From assembly GCF_014642835.1 (NCBI RefSeq), contig NZ_BMJA01000001.1, positions 1,783,267 through 1,847,266 of the forward strand: a stretch of DNA of 64,000 nt. The letters are read 5' to 3'. The position numbers and the translations under genes were made by a program. The notes below the pieces were generated by a model. The model ran no database searches. It was not told where the DNA came from and saw nothing but the letters and a program-made list of their open reading frames with translations. The first letter of the stretch is position 1; each line of letters begins with the position of its first letter. This stretch comes from Dyella nitratireducens. Lineage in GTDB: Bacteria > Pseudomonadota > Gammaproteobacteria > Xanthomonadales > Rhodanobacteraceae. Shown here in pieces: positions 14,977-22,881 of this stretch.

Positions 14977-17376
14977 TCAGCGCGCGCTATCGACAGGCCC
15001 AAAGTAGCTGGCAATGGCTTTCTTCAGCGTCTGCAACATGGCCTCCATTTGCGCGGGTTCGGGCGGCGCGGCGCTTCTTGCCCCCTGCTCAAGTCGATCG
15101 GCCGCATCGGCCGACTCTTGTGCGGCCAGCATGAGCGCCGCACCTTTGATCCGATGCGCGAAATGGGCCACCTCTTCGGCATTCTGATCCTTCATGGCTT
15201 GTTCGATCGCTTGGATGTCTTCGGCCATGGATGTCTGGTATAGGGCACGAATGTCCGTGGGCTCGACGTTCGTATCAGCAGGCTCGTCTGCCATGTGCGA
15301 TGGCTGCTCCAGCCACACTTGCAACATGGATTGCAGCTCTTCGATACGTAGCGGCTTCTTCAGCACACCATCCATGCCGCTATCCATGCATCTCTTCAAA
15401 TGTTGCGCGTCCGACGCTGCGGATATGGCAATGATCGGCACATGCGGCGCGCTCCGTTCGGCTTCGCGTTGCCGAATGCGCCGGGTGGTTTCATAGCCGT
15501 CCATGCCTGGCATGTGGCAATCCATCAGGATCAGGGCTGGCGATTGGCGCTCGATTTCCGTCAAGGCCTCGAAGCCATCATGGACGCCCACCGGCTCGAC
15601 GCCGAGTGTCTTGAGCTGTTCGACCAGAACGAAGCGGTTCTGGGGATGATCTTCCACCACCAGGATGCGTGCGTGCGGGGCGGCTGCAGTTTCGCTGGCG
15701 GCATTCAATGCAATGGGCTCTTTCGCCGCCTCGACTTGCGTAGCCAGGCTCACCGGCATTGAGAAGCTGACCTTGGTGCCGACACCTTCCACGCTCTTCA
15801 GCACGATCGTTCCATCCATCAGCTCCACCAGCTCCTTGCAGATCGTGAGGCCCAGGCCGGTGCCGCCATATTTGCGCGTGGTGGCGCTGTCGGCCTGGGA
15901 GTAGGCACTGAACAGATGCTGCTGCTGGCTTTCCGGGATGCCGATGCCGGAGTCGGTGACGCTGCAAGACAGGATGCCTTTTTGCGTGCCCGCCCCCTCA
16001 CTGAGTGCAACATCGACACCGATTTGGCCTTGCTCGGTGAACTTGACGGCATTGCCCAGCAGGTTCATCAGGATCTGCCGAAACCGCGTCGGATCAAGCA
16101 TGAGCTGCTTGCCTTGCAGATGATCCAGCGTGACGTTGATGGGGATACCTTTGTCACGCGCCTTCACCTCCGCGACCCTCACGGCCTTTTCGACCAACGC
16201 GGCAACGTCGGTGGGGATCAGCTCCAGTTGCAGGCGGCGCGCGTCGAGCTTGGAAATATCCAGCACATCATCCAGCAGTTGGAGCAAGGCTTCTGCCGCG
16301 GTGGATGCGGTGTGTGCAAAACGCTGTTGATGCTCGCTGAGCGGGGTTCGCAACAACATGTCGATGGAACCGAGAATGGCATTGATGGGGGTGCGGATTT
16401 CATGGCTCATCACCGCCAGGAAGCGTGACTTCACCCTTTCACTCTGCATGGATGCCTTTCTGGCCGCCCAGGCGCGATAGGCAAAGAAGGCCAGCAAGGC
16501 CACGCCGAATGCAAACGAGGCGATTTCCAGTGCGTAGTACCGTAGAAGCGACCGGATTGTCGGCGCGCCGTAGTCCGCCTGCTCCATCGACTGTTCTTGC
16601 ATGATGTCCGTTTCTTGCGCAGACAGGCTTTCCAAAGATTTTTTGACGATCGAGAAGAGGAGTGGCTCGTCTTGGCGCACCGCCATCTGCAGGCTCAACG
16701 GCGCGTCATGGATCGACCCGGAAATGCTGAGCAGGCCATGGTATTTCCGGCGCAACAGCGGTCCCAGGATCACCTCCGCACCGATAACCGCATAGGCCCG
16801 CTGGTCATCCACTGCATCCAGCGCGTCCACGACGGTGGGTGTAAAGAGCGGCGTGACTTTAGGAAACCGAACGAGCATCAGCTTTCTCGTCCCGATCGAA
16901 TCGAACACACTCACCACTTTGCCGTTGAGTTCACTGGCATCGAGGATCACCGGCTCGTCGGCGCGCGTGACGACCAGGAGCGGCGAAGTGAAATAAGGCT
17001 CGGTATAGGAGAGTTTCTCGGAAAGCTCCTGCGGCATCCATTTCTGATCGGCGATCGGCAGCACGTCGATCTTGCCAGCCAGGAAAGCCGTTTCATTCTC
17101 GGCCCATGTATGGGCCGGATAGCGCTCGAAGCGCAGGCCGGATTTTCTGGCGATCGCCACAATGTATTGGGCCACAAGCCCCCTGTAGACACCGCCCTCC
17201 ATATAGGAAAGCGGCGCTCGCCCATCATCGCCGGCGAAATAGACAACCGGATGCTCTTTGATCCATCGCTGTTCTTCAGGGCTAAAAATAGGTGCACTAG
17301 CCGCCGCCAGCGTGCACGAGAACATGAACGCAAGCAGGCCAATCCATCGGCCTACCATGGCCCTTCGCCAGTTCAT
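14977..17376 (-). CDS. BvgS-like hybrid sensor histidine kinase with Hpt domain
   Basis: A 799-residue inner-membrane sensor for a multi-step phosphorelay. In order: signal peptide (1-25), periplasmic SBP_bac_3-type ligand-binding domain (about 30-260), one membrane helix (about 284-304), dimerisation domain with the phosphorylated His325 (VMSHEIRTPINAIL), ATP-binding domain (N-box MNLLGNAVKF; G1 DSGIGIP; G2 GGTGLGL), receiver with Asp619 (LILMDCHMPGMDG) and a C-terminal Hpt domain with His741 (AHFAHRIKGAAL). There is no PAS domain, unlike Bordetella BvgS. The start codon overlaps the response regulator's stop by 4 bp, so the two form a cognate pair. The ligand is unknown; the family senses small metabolites such as nicotinate or amino acids. 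Confidence 0.95.
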   Translation of the reverse strand: MNWRRAMVGRWIGLLAFMFSCTLAAASAPIFSPEEQRWIKEHPVVYFAGDDGRAPLSYMEGGVYRGLVAQYIVAIARKSGLRFERYPAHTWAENETAFLAGKIDVLPIADQKWMPQELSEKLSYTEPYFTSPLLVVTRADEPVILDASELNGKVVSVFDSIGTRKLMLVRFPKVTPLFTPTVVDALDAVDDQRAYAVIGAEVILGPLLRRKYHGLLSISGSIHDAPLSLQMAVRQDEPLLFSIVKKSLESLSAQETDIMQEQSMEQADYGAPTIRSLLRYYALEIASFAFGVALLAFFAYRAWAARKASMQSERVKSRFLAVMSHEIRTPINAILGSIDMLLRTPLSEHQQRFAHTASTAAEALLQLLDDVLDISKLDARRLQLELIPTDVAALVEKAVRVAEVKARDKGIPINVTLDHLQGKQLMLDPTRFRQILMNLLGNAVKFTEQGQIGVDVALSEGAGTQKGILSCSVTDSGIGIPESQQQHLFSAYSQADSATTRKYGGTGLGLTICKELVELMDGTIVLKSVEGVGTKVSFSMPVSLATQVEAAKEPIALNAASETAAAPHARILVVEDHPQNRFVLVEQLKTLGVEPVGVHDGFEALTEIERQSPALILMDCHMPGMDGYETTRRIRQREAERSAPHVPIIAISAASDAQHLKRCMDSGMDGVLKKPLRIEELQSMLQVWLEQPSHMADEPADTNVEPTDIRALYQTSMAEDIQAIEQAMKDQNAEEVAHFAHRIKGAALMLAAQESADAADRLEQGARSAAPPEPAQMEAMLQTLKKAIASYFGPVDSAR

Positions 17377-18041
17377 GGCTTGTCCAGCAGATGCCTGATC
17401 TTGAACAACTCGTTGTTGGTGCGTATGCCCAGCTTGCGGAAGGCGGAATTCTTCTGCGCGCTGATGGTGGTAATGCCCCTGGAAAACTTGGCCGCGATTT
17501 CGGTGACGGACATGCCGTCGAGCACGCAGCGAAGCACTTCGCGCTCTCGCGGCGAGAGCTTGGAATAGCCCACCAGCTCGTCGCCAGCCGCCTCGCCGGA
17601 CTCTGCCGTCGAGCCGATGGCTGCGGCCAGGTCGCGGCTGAGATAGGTGCGGCCGGAAGCTACCGCACGTATGGCCAACATCAAGTCGGCCTGGTCCTGG
17701 CCCTTGCCGACAAAACCATGTGCCCCGGCCCTGATGGCCAGCGCTACCGTGGCGGGGTTGTGATGGGAGGACATCACCAAGATCCGCTCACTGGGAAAGC
17801 GGATCTTCAAGGCGCGGATCAGGTTCAAGCCATCGACGTCCGATGGCCCCAGCGCGTAGTCGGCAATGACCACATCGGCCCGGGTGTCCTTCAGTGCGGC
17901 AAACAATTCCCGGCTCGTACGGAAGCTGCCTACTACATCAACCGAATATTCCTGCTTGAGCAGCAGTTCCAGGCCACGGCGTATCACTTCGTGGTCGTCG
18001 AGCAGCATCACGCGCAAGCGCGCTCCCATTGAGTCCGACAT
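17373..18041 (-). CDS. response regulator, NarL/LuxR (BvgA-like) family
   Basis: A 222-residue DNA-binding output protein. The receiver domain has the acidic pair DD (15-16), phospho-acceptor Asp61 in VVIADYALG and the conserved Lys of GFVGKGQ. The C-terminal helix-turn-helix (LSPREREVLRCVLDGMSVTE, then TTISAQKNSAFRKLGIRTN) is of the LuxR/FixJ type. Downstream and overlapping by 4 bp is the BvgS-like kinase. It is the only response regulator with a DNA-binding domain in this region and is therefore the likely output of both neighbouring sensors. It is divergent from the second sensor across a 329-bp gap. Confidence 0.94.
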   Translation of the reverse strand: MSDSMGARLRVMLLDDHEVIRRGLELLLKQEYSVDVVGSFRTSRELFAALKDTRADVVIADYALGPSDVDGLNLIRALKIRFPSERILVMSSHHNPATVALAIRAGAHGFVGKGQDQADLMLAIRAVASGRTYLSRDLAAAIGSTAESGEAAGDELVGYSKLSPREREVLRCVLDGMSVTEIAAKFSRGITTISAQKNSAFRKLGIRTNNELFKIRHLLDKP

Positions 18042-18370
18042 TCCCTACTCCTTGCGATACGAGCAGCTATTCAACGGTCTGAAAGTACACCGGCAATAGC
18101 GGCATGCCGCAAGCAAAAGCGCAACGCTGCGCATGCCGTTCCGCCTTCCGGGCGCGAACAACAACGTCCTTATCGTTTTGCTCCCCCGGCTGACTAGCCA
18201 TACGGCGCGGATTCACTCTGGCGTATGCGGCGGACAAGATAGCAAAAACTCATGCGGACGGCGGTGTATTCGCCGAAGACATTTCGTACATCTACTAGGC
18301 ACACGCGGACGGTGCGCACCGATACTTTTCAGGCTCGCCAGCAGCCTTTTGCACCCTCCTTTCCGCGGCC
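18042..18370. other. divergent promoter region between response regulator and second sensor kinase
   Basis: A 329-bp gap without a convincing gene. It must contain the promoters of both divergent signalling genes. I see short inverted repeats such as GCATGCCGCA...GCGCATGC (about 18101-18136) but no clear sigma-factor element or repeated operator. Confidence 0.5.
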
Positions 18371-20512
18371 ATGCCTATCATTCGCAGCCAAATTCGCTCG
18401 CTTTGCCTGGCATGCTGGTTGTCCGCGTGCTGGCTGCTGTCTGCCGTGGTTTTTGCGCAAGGAGCCGAGAACCACCACTACACCGAGCAGGAGAAGGCCT
18501 GGGTCCAGGCCAACCCGGTTGTCCGCTTTGCCGTTTACCCAGGCGGCCAGCCTTTCATACACCTGGATGGGGACCAGCCCTCCGGCGTGGCCATGGAGTA
18601 TCTGCATGCCATGGCCAAGTCGACCGGCCTGGTGTTCGAGCCCGTCAACGTCGCCAATGGCGCGGAAGCCACGTTGGCATTGCAACGCAACGAGCTGGAT
18701 CTGCTGCCGGTGCTGTCTTCACGTCAGGATGGCACCCTTTCGGCCGGGTCGATGTTGGCGACCCGGCCCTACTTCGTAGGAACCGCAGTCGTCATTACAC
18801 GTGCCTCTACCGGCAGCATTTTCCAGTTGAATGAGCTGGAGGGCCTGCACGTCGCGGTCCGGCGCGACGGTTTTCTCCACCAATTGCTGCAAAACCAGTT
18901 TCCCGGCGTCGCACTGGTGCCTGTAGCAAGTGCGCAGGATGAGCTGACCGTGGTATCGAACGGCATGGCCGACGCTGCCATGGACGTGGACACGGCATTG
19001 CTCCCCCTCTGGCGGAAGATGTACTTCAGCAATCTGCATGTCTCCGGCGCGATCAGCGACGTGCTGTTGAACTTTCGCATGGGGGTTCGCAGCGACGATC
19101 CCATACTCGCCTCGATCATCGACAAATCCCTCGCATCGCTAACCGCCAAGCAGACGGACGACATGATGGCGAGGTGGATGGACGATTCCGACTACGGCGT
19201 CACCTCCTGGCGCGTGCACTTTCGCTTTCACGCACCGGAAATAACCGCAGCGGTGACCATGTTGATGGCGTTGGCTTATCTCTATCTGCGCGCACGCAAG
19301 GACCGCCGGCGCGCCGAGCAGAGCGAAGAGGAGAAAGCCATGTTTCTCGCGGTGATGAGCCATGAGATCCGCGTGCCTCTAAGCGCCGTGCTGTCCTCCG
19401 TCGAATTGCTCAAGCTCACCCGTGTCAACAAGAACCAGAGAGAGCTGTTGGTTACGGCAAGCTCTTCAGCGGATGCATTGCTGAGGCTGGTCGATGACGT
19501 GCTCGACCTTTCCAAGCTCGAAGCCGATGGCCTGATGCTGGACAGCACTCCCACCGACGTTGGCAAGCTGGTGCAGGACATGGTTCAGATCATCCGGCAC
19601 AGGGTCGACGAGAAAGGGCTCCAGCTCAATCTCAATATCAACGTTCCCGAAGATGTCTGTGTGCTGCTGGACGTCACGCGCATCCAGCAAGTGATGATCA
19701 ACCTGCTCACGAATGCGATCAAGTTCACCAACCAGGGCAGTGTGACGCTCGACGTCGCGCTGAATCGATCCAGCGGCGATGCGGCGTCGAGAAAATTGTC
19801 GGTCAGCGTTTGCGACACCGGCATTGGCATTCCGCCGGAGCAGCACACCCGCCTCTTCCATGCTTACGTCCAGGCAGATAGCACGATCGCGCGGCGCTAT
19901 GGCGGCACTGGGCTGGGCCTGAGCATCAGCCGTCAGCTGATCGAGTTGATGGGCGGCACCATCACCCTGCGCAGCGAACTGAACGTAGGCACCATCATCT
20001 CATTCAGCATACCCGTGCGGCTTGCGCCTGCCGGGGATACCTCGGTGACGGAAGCATCGATCACCGCATCCGAAGAGCCCAGCAGGACCCAGGACGTTTC
20101 CGTCTTGCTGGTCGAGGACCATCCCGCCATCCGCTTCGTGTTCGAGCAGCAACTACGCAGCATCGGCTGCCTGGTCACCGCCTGCCCGGACGGTGCTTCG
20201 GCGCTGCGCATGTTCGAGAGCAAGCCCTTCGACCTGGTGCTGATGGATTGCGATCTGCCGGACATAAGCGGGTACGAAGCGACACGTACCATGCGCAAGC
20301 GCGAAAAGGACGGTCGCCACACGCCCATCCTGGCACTGTCCGCATCTACCGACGCCGAGCACAAGATGGCGTGCATCCAGTGCGGCATGGATGGCCTCTT
20401 GAAGAAGCCGCTTGAGCTGTCCTTGCTGCGCTCGGAAATCCAGGTCTGGTGCGACGTCGAACTGCCCGACCCTACCTCGCACGACGACAGTAGCGCCGAG
20501 ATAACTAGCTGA
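18371..20512 (+). CDS. BvgS-like hybrid sensor histidine kinase without Hpt domain
   Basis: A 713-residue inner-membrane sensor. Signal peptide (1-29), periplasmic SBP_bac_3-type domain (about 40-270), one membrane helix (about 288-307), phospho-acceptor His331 (VMSHEIRVPLSAVL), ATP-binding domain (INLLTNAIKF; DTGIGIP; GGTGLGLSIS) and receiver with Asp626 (LVLMDCDLPDISG). It stops about 30 residues after the receiver, so the Hpt domain found in the neighbouring kinase is missing and a separate Hpt protein is needed for signal transfer. It is divergent from the response regulator gene. The two kinases resemble each other throughout, suggesting an old duplication. A hairpin follows the stop codon. 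Confidence 0.94.
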   Translation: MPIIRSQIRSLCLACWLSACWLLSAVVFAQGAENHHYTEQEKAWVQANPVVRFAVYPGGQPFIHLDGDQPSGVAMEYLHAMAKSTGLVFEPVNVANGAEATLALQRNELDLLPVLSSRQDGTLSAGSMLATRPYFVGTAVVITRASTGSIFQLNELEGLHVAVRRDGFLHQLLQNQFPGVALVPVASAQDELTVVSNGMADAAMDVDTALLPLWRKMYFSNLHVSGAISDVLLNFRMGVRSDDPILASIIDKSLASLTAKQTDDMMARWMDDSDYGVTSWRVHFRFHAPEITAAVTMLMALAYLYLRARKDRRRAEQSEEEKAMFLAVMSHEIRVPLSAVLSSVELLKLTRVNKNQRELLVTASSSADALLRLVDDVLDLSKLEADGLMLDSTPTDVGKLVQDMVQIIRHRVDEKGLQLNLNINVPEDVCVLLDVTRIQQVMINLLTNAIKFTNQGSVTLDVALNRSSGDAASRKLSVSVCDTGIGIPPEQHTRLFHAYVQADSTIARRYGGTGLGLSISRQLIELMGGTITLRSELNVGTIISFSIPVRLAPAGDTSVTEASITASEEPSRTQDVSVLLVEDHPAIRFVFEQQLRSIGCLVTACPDGASALRMFESKPFDLVLMDCDLPDISGYEATRTMRKREKDGRHTPILALSASTDAEHKMACIQCGMDGLLKKPLELSLLRSEIQVWCDVELPDPTSHDDSSAEITS

Positions 20513-20514
20513 TC

Positions 20515-20543
20515 GAAGGCCGCCTGGTTAACAGGCAGCCTTC
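20515..20543. terminator. hairpin after the second sensor kinase gene
   Basis: GAAGGC-c-GCCTG-GTTAA-CAGGC-a-GCCTTC, an 11-bp stem with one mismatch and a 5-base loop, immediately after the kinase stop codon. It has no T-run. It is placed between two convergent genes and could serve both directions. Confidence 0.45.
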
Positions 20544-20554
20544 TGGAAGCCCAA

Positions 20555-20989
20555 TCAACCGCCCTTGGCGGGATAGGTCTGAAATCCGCCGCCCTGCTGC
20601 GGCGGCGGTTGCGGCAATGGCTGATTGCCGGGGCTCTGGGCCGGTGTCGGTGAATTGGACGGGCCAACCTGATGATTGCCGCACACGTAGGCTTCCCACG
20701 GCTGTGAACCATCGACCGGATCGCCCAGCGGTTTGATGGTGTCCGCATGCATGCCCAATGCGCTATTGCGCGCTTGCACCTGCAATTCGTCGCGCACCTT
20801 GATGTCGTTGCGATCGATCGGTCCGACGCGGCTCATCACCGATACGGTGATCTTGCCGAGATCGCGGCAGCCGGTGACGTCGCCGCTCCATACAGTGCGA
20901 ATGTTGCTCGAACCTGGATCAGGGTTGATGCCCCAGGTACAGCCGCCAAGCAGCACCAGCGGTGCGAGCAGCAGCAGAGTCTTGCGCAT
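20555..20989 (-). CDS. small lipoprotein, DUF4156-like
   Basis: A 144-residue predicted lipoprotein: signal MRKTLLLLAPLVLLGGC with the lipobox LGGC, then a region (GCRDLGKITVSVMSRVG ... RDELQVQARNSALGMHADTI) resembling DUF4156 proteins, which carry a similar redox-neutral alpha/beta fold, and a Pro/Gln/Gly-rich C-terminal tail. ATG 20989 is chosen because it begins the signal peptide and has GGAG five bases upstream; the frame is open to 21061. DUF4156 has no assigned function. Convergent with the second sensor kinase. Confidence 0.7.
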   Translation of the reverse strand: MRKTLLLLAPLVLLGGCTWGINPDPGSSNIRTVWSGDVTGCRDLGKITVSVMSRVGPIDRNDIKVRDELQVQARNSALGMHADTIKPLGDPVDGSQPWEAYVCGNHQVGPSNSPTPAQSPGNQPLPQPPPQQGGGFQTYPAKGG

Positions 20990-21099
20990 AGATAGCTCCA
21001 TCAAGGCGAGTGAAAACTTGGCTTCCGCCAAGCATCGTAGCGCGTCACCCTTGCGTATCACCTAACGCCGGCTTAGCGCGGCGACGTTGGGCATTCGGC

Positions 21100-21138
21100 G
21101 GACACTGTCCGGTCCGGCGTGTCCGGTGTCCGCGGACA
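21100..21138 (+). promoter_or_regulatory. palindromic upstream activator sites (TGTCC/GGACA) of a sigma-54 promoter
   Basis: Two inverted repeats built from the same half-site: GGACA-C-TGTCC at 21100-21110 and the perfect 12-bp palindrome TGTCCGCGGACA at 21127-21138, with further GTGTCCG copies at 21119 and 21126. They end 67 bp upstream of a -24/-12 element, the usual place for an enhancer-binding protein. Confidence 0.65.
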
Positions 21139-21176
21139 ACGCATCGCGCTCATTCGAATTCAAATAATTTCTTTTT

Positions 21177-21189
21177 TATCAATGTGTTG
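21177..21189 (+). promoter_or_regulatory. IHF binding site
   Basis: TATCAATGTGTTG is a full match to the IHF consensus WATCAANNNNTTR. It lies in an AT-rich stretch between the palindromic upstream sites and the -24/-12 promoter, where IHF bends DNA in sigma-54 systems. Confidence 0.6.
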
Positions 21190-21205
21190 CCAAAGCAAAT
21201 AGGGC

Positions 21206-21220
21206 TGGCACAGGGATTGC
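21206..21220 (+). promoter_or_regulatory. sigma-54 (RpoN) -24/-12 promoter
   Basis: TGGCACAGGGATTGC matches the TGGCAC-N5-TTGC consensus exactly, with GG and GC separated by 10 bp. Transcription would start near 21232, about 36 bp in front of the first small membrane protein gene. Confidence 0.8.
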
Positions 21221-21267
21221 TGATTCAAGGGCGAGGAACTTCACCCTGATGAGTCGGAGATACGGAC

Positions 21268-21474
21268 ATGAAATTCGAAACACTGATTCTGCGTGGCTTG
21301 TTCGTAGCATGCATGCTGGTCTGCGGCCTGATCCTGGCAGCCATGGTCACCAGCAAACCCACGCTAGCGCAGCTGGCTGATACCACCTCGATCACCTCCT
21401 TGCTGACCTCGCCCCCCTCCAGCTGCGCGCTACCTGTCATCGACGACATGATTTGCGTACGCGCATCGATCTGA
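21268..21474 (+). CDS. small membrane protein, copy 1 of a tandem paralogous pair
   Basis: A 68-residue protein that I do not recognise. A charged N-terminus is followed by one membrane helix (about residues 9-28: RGLFVACMLVCGLILAAMV), then a tail of 40 residues with two cysteines (SSCALP and MICVRASI). The first 31 residues share 20 identities with the next gene. The ribosome-binding site GGAGATAC precedes the ATG and is repeated exactly before copy 2, so the duplication includes the leader. It stands directly behind a sigma-54 promoter with IHF and enhancer sites, so expression should depend on an enhancer-binding protein and probably on stress or nutrient state. Function unknown. Confidence 0.8.
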   Translation: MKFETLILRGLFVACMLVCGLILAAMVTSKPTLAQLADTTSITSLLTSPPSSCALPVIDDMICVRASI

Positions 21475-21504
21475 AACCACCTAGGGATCTTTGGAGATAC
21501 AGCC

Positions 21505-21681
21505 ATGAACGTTGAAAACTTGCTTCTTCGCGGTTTGTTCGGCGCCAGCGTACTTATCTGTGGATGGATGCTGGCAGCGATGGTGACAACCAAGCCTGCC
21601 TCGACCGCGATCACCCACACCGGCCACACGATCGCCACTACGATGGCCGCGCCGGCAGCCAACACCCGGATGGCGGGCTGA
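21505..21681 (+). CDS. small membrane protein, copy 2 of a tandem paralogous pair
   Basis: A 58-residue paralogue of the preceding protein, 30 bp downstream. It keeps the pattern E-L-LRGLF-A-L-CG-LAAMVT-KP across the membrane helix and the boundary behind it, then has an unrelated Thr/Ala-rich tail ([20 protein letters not shown]) without cysteines. GGAGATAC lies seven bases before the ATG. Conservation of the helix with divergence of the tails suggests that the helix carries the function, perhaps partner binding in the membrane. It is likely co-transcribed with copy 1 and possibly with trmL, which starts 38 bp downstream. Confidence 0.8.
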   Translation: MNVENLLLRGLFGASVLICGWMLAAMVTTKPASTAITHTGHTIATTMAAPAANTRMAG

Positions 21682-21719
21682 TTGCAGCACGCAACCGCCA
21701 GCCATCCGATAATGGCGGC

Positions 21720-22190
21720 ATGCTACATGTCATTCTCTTCCGTCCCGAAATCCCGCCCAACACCGGCAACGTGATCCGGCTGTGCGCCAACACCGGCGCC
21801 ACGCTGCACCTGATTCGTCCGCTGGGCTTCGAACTCGACGATGCACGCCTGCGGCGTGCGGGCCTCGATTATCACGAATACGCGCGCGTCACCGTGCACG
21901 ACGATCTTGATACGTGCCTGGCAGCACTCGATCACCCACGCGTCTTCGCGTTTTCTACACGCGGCCGCACCTGGCACGTCGACGCACGCTATAACGAAGG
22001 CGATGCGCTGCTGTTCGGCTGCGAAACTGCCGGACTGCCCGAGGCCGTGCTGTCCGCATTGCCGGCCGAGCAGCGTTTACGGCTACCGATGCGGGTCGAC
22101 AGCCGCAGCCTCAATCTTTCCAACAGTGTGGCGGTGGCCGTGTACGAGGCATGGCGCCAGCTCGGCTTTCCGGGTGCAGGAAATCCTTGA
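21720..22190 (+). CDS. trmL: tRNA (cytidine(34)-2'-O)-methyltransferase TrmL
   Basis: A 156-residue SPOUT-class (alpha/beta-knot) methyltransferase that methylates the 2'-OH of the wobble nucleotide in certain leucine tRNAs, using S-adenosylmethionine. The three SPOUT motifs are seen: [13 protein letters not shown] near the N-terminus, [12 protein letters not shown], and [19 protein letters not shown] at the C-terminal knot. Length matches the family (about 155). The frame is open upstream, but homology starts at [17 protein letters not shown]. It follows the small-protein pair by 38 bp. Confidence 0.95.
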   Translation: MLHVILFRPEIPPNTGNVIRLCANTGATLHLIRPLGFELDDARLRRAGLDYHEYARVTVHDDLDTCLAALDHPRVFAFSTRGRTWHVDARYNEGDALLFGCETAGLPEAVLSALPAEQRLRLPMRVDSRSLNLSNSVAVAVYEAWRQLGFPGAGNP

Positions 22191-22230
22191 GGGTCACTGC
22201 GATCTGGGCGCGGGCGGCTACAATCCCGGC

Positions 22231-22881
22231 ATGACTGCCGCCCCTTCCCCGAACCTGCTCCCCCGACCGTTGCGCCAGCTCGCCGGCCGCGCGTTGGAAA
22301 CCGCGCTCAATCACACGCTTTCACTGGACTCGGATACGCAAGCCAAGCTCTCCGCGCTCGACGGGCGCAGCGTGCAGATGCATTTGCAGGGTGTCGACCT
22401 GGCTTTGGCTGTAACGGTGGAAGGTAGCCGCCTGAAGGTCGGTCCTGCGCCGGAACGTAGCGATCTGCGCGTGGCGGCCACGCCCGGCAGCCTGCTGTCG
22501 ATGCTGTTTCGCCGTAACAACGAAACCCTGGCACCCGGCAAAGTCGAAATCGCTGGCGATGCAGAGCTGGCGCGCCGGCTGGAAAAACTCGCCAGCCATT
22601 TCTCGCCCGATTTCGAGGAAGCCTTCACTCGCACATTCGGTGACGTGATCGGCGTGCCGCTGGCAAAAGCCATGCGCGAAGGATTCACTCATGCACGCGA
22701 AACCGCCTCGCATCTCGCGCAGGACGGTGCAGCCTGGTTGCGTGACGAAACGCAGCTGGCGGTGGCGCCAGGCGAGGTCGAGAGCTTCCTCGATGACGTG
22801 GATACCCTGCGCGAACGCACCGAACGACTGGAAGCACGTCTCGCCCGCCTCGAACGCCTGCAGCGGGGAAGCCACTCGTGA
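22231..22881 (+). CDS. ubiJ: ubiquinone biosynthesis accessory factor UbiJ (SCP2 domain)
   Basis: A 216-residue soluble protein that binds ubiquinone intermediates for the aerobic Ubi complex. It holds an SCP2-like lipid-binding domain (about residues 20-120; [40 protein letters not shown]) and a C-terminal coiled coil ([20 protein letters not shown]). The ATG at 22231 begins the homologous part. Its stop overlaps the GTG start of ubiB by 4 bp, the conserved ubiJ-ubiB order. UbiK, its partner, is encoded at 33360-33617. Confidence 0.93.
   Translation: MTAAPSPNLLPRPLRQLAGRALETALNHTLSLDSDTQAKLSALDGRSVQMHLQGVDLALAVTVEGSRLKVGPAPERSDLRVAATPGSLLSMLFRRNNETLAPGKVEIAGDAELARRLEKLASHFSPDFEEAFTRTFGDVIGVPLAKAMREGFTHARETASHLAQDGAAWLRDETQLAVAPGEVESFLDDVDTLRERTERLEARLARLERLQRGSHS

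Noticed and set aside
21500-21665. Minus-strand open frame across the small-protein pair
   Set aside because: It spans both paralogues antisense, so its internal similarity just reflects the duplication; the plus-strand genes have ribosome-binding sites and a promoter.
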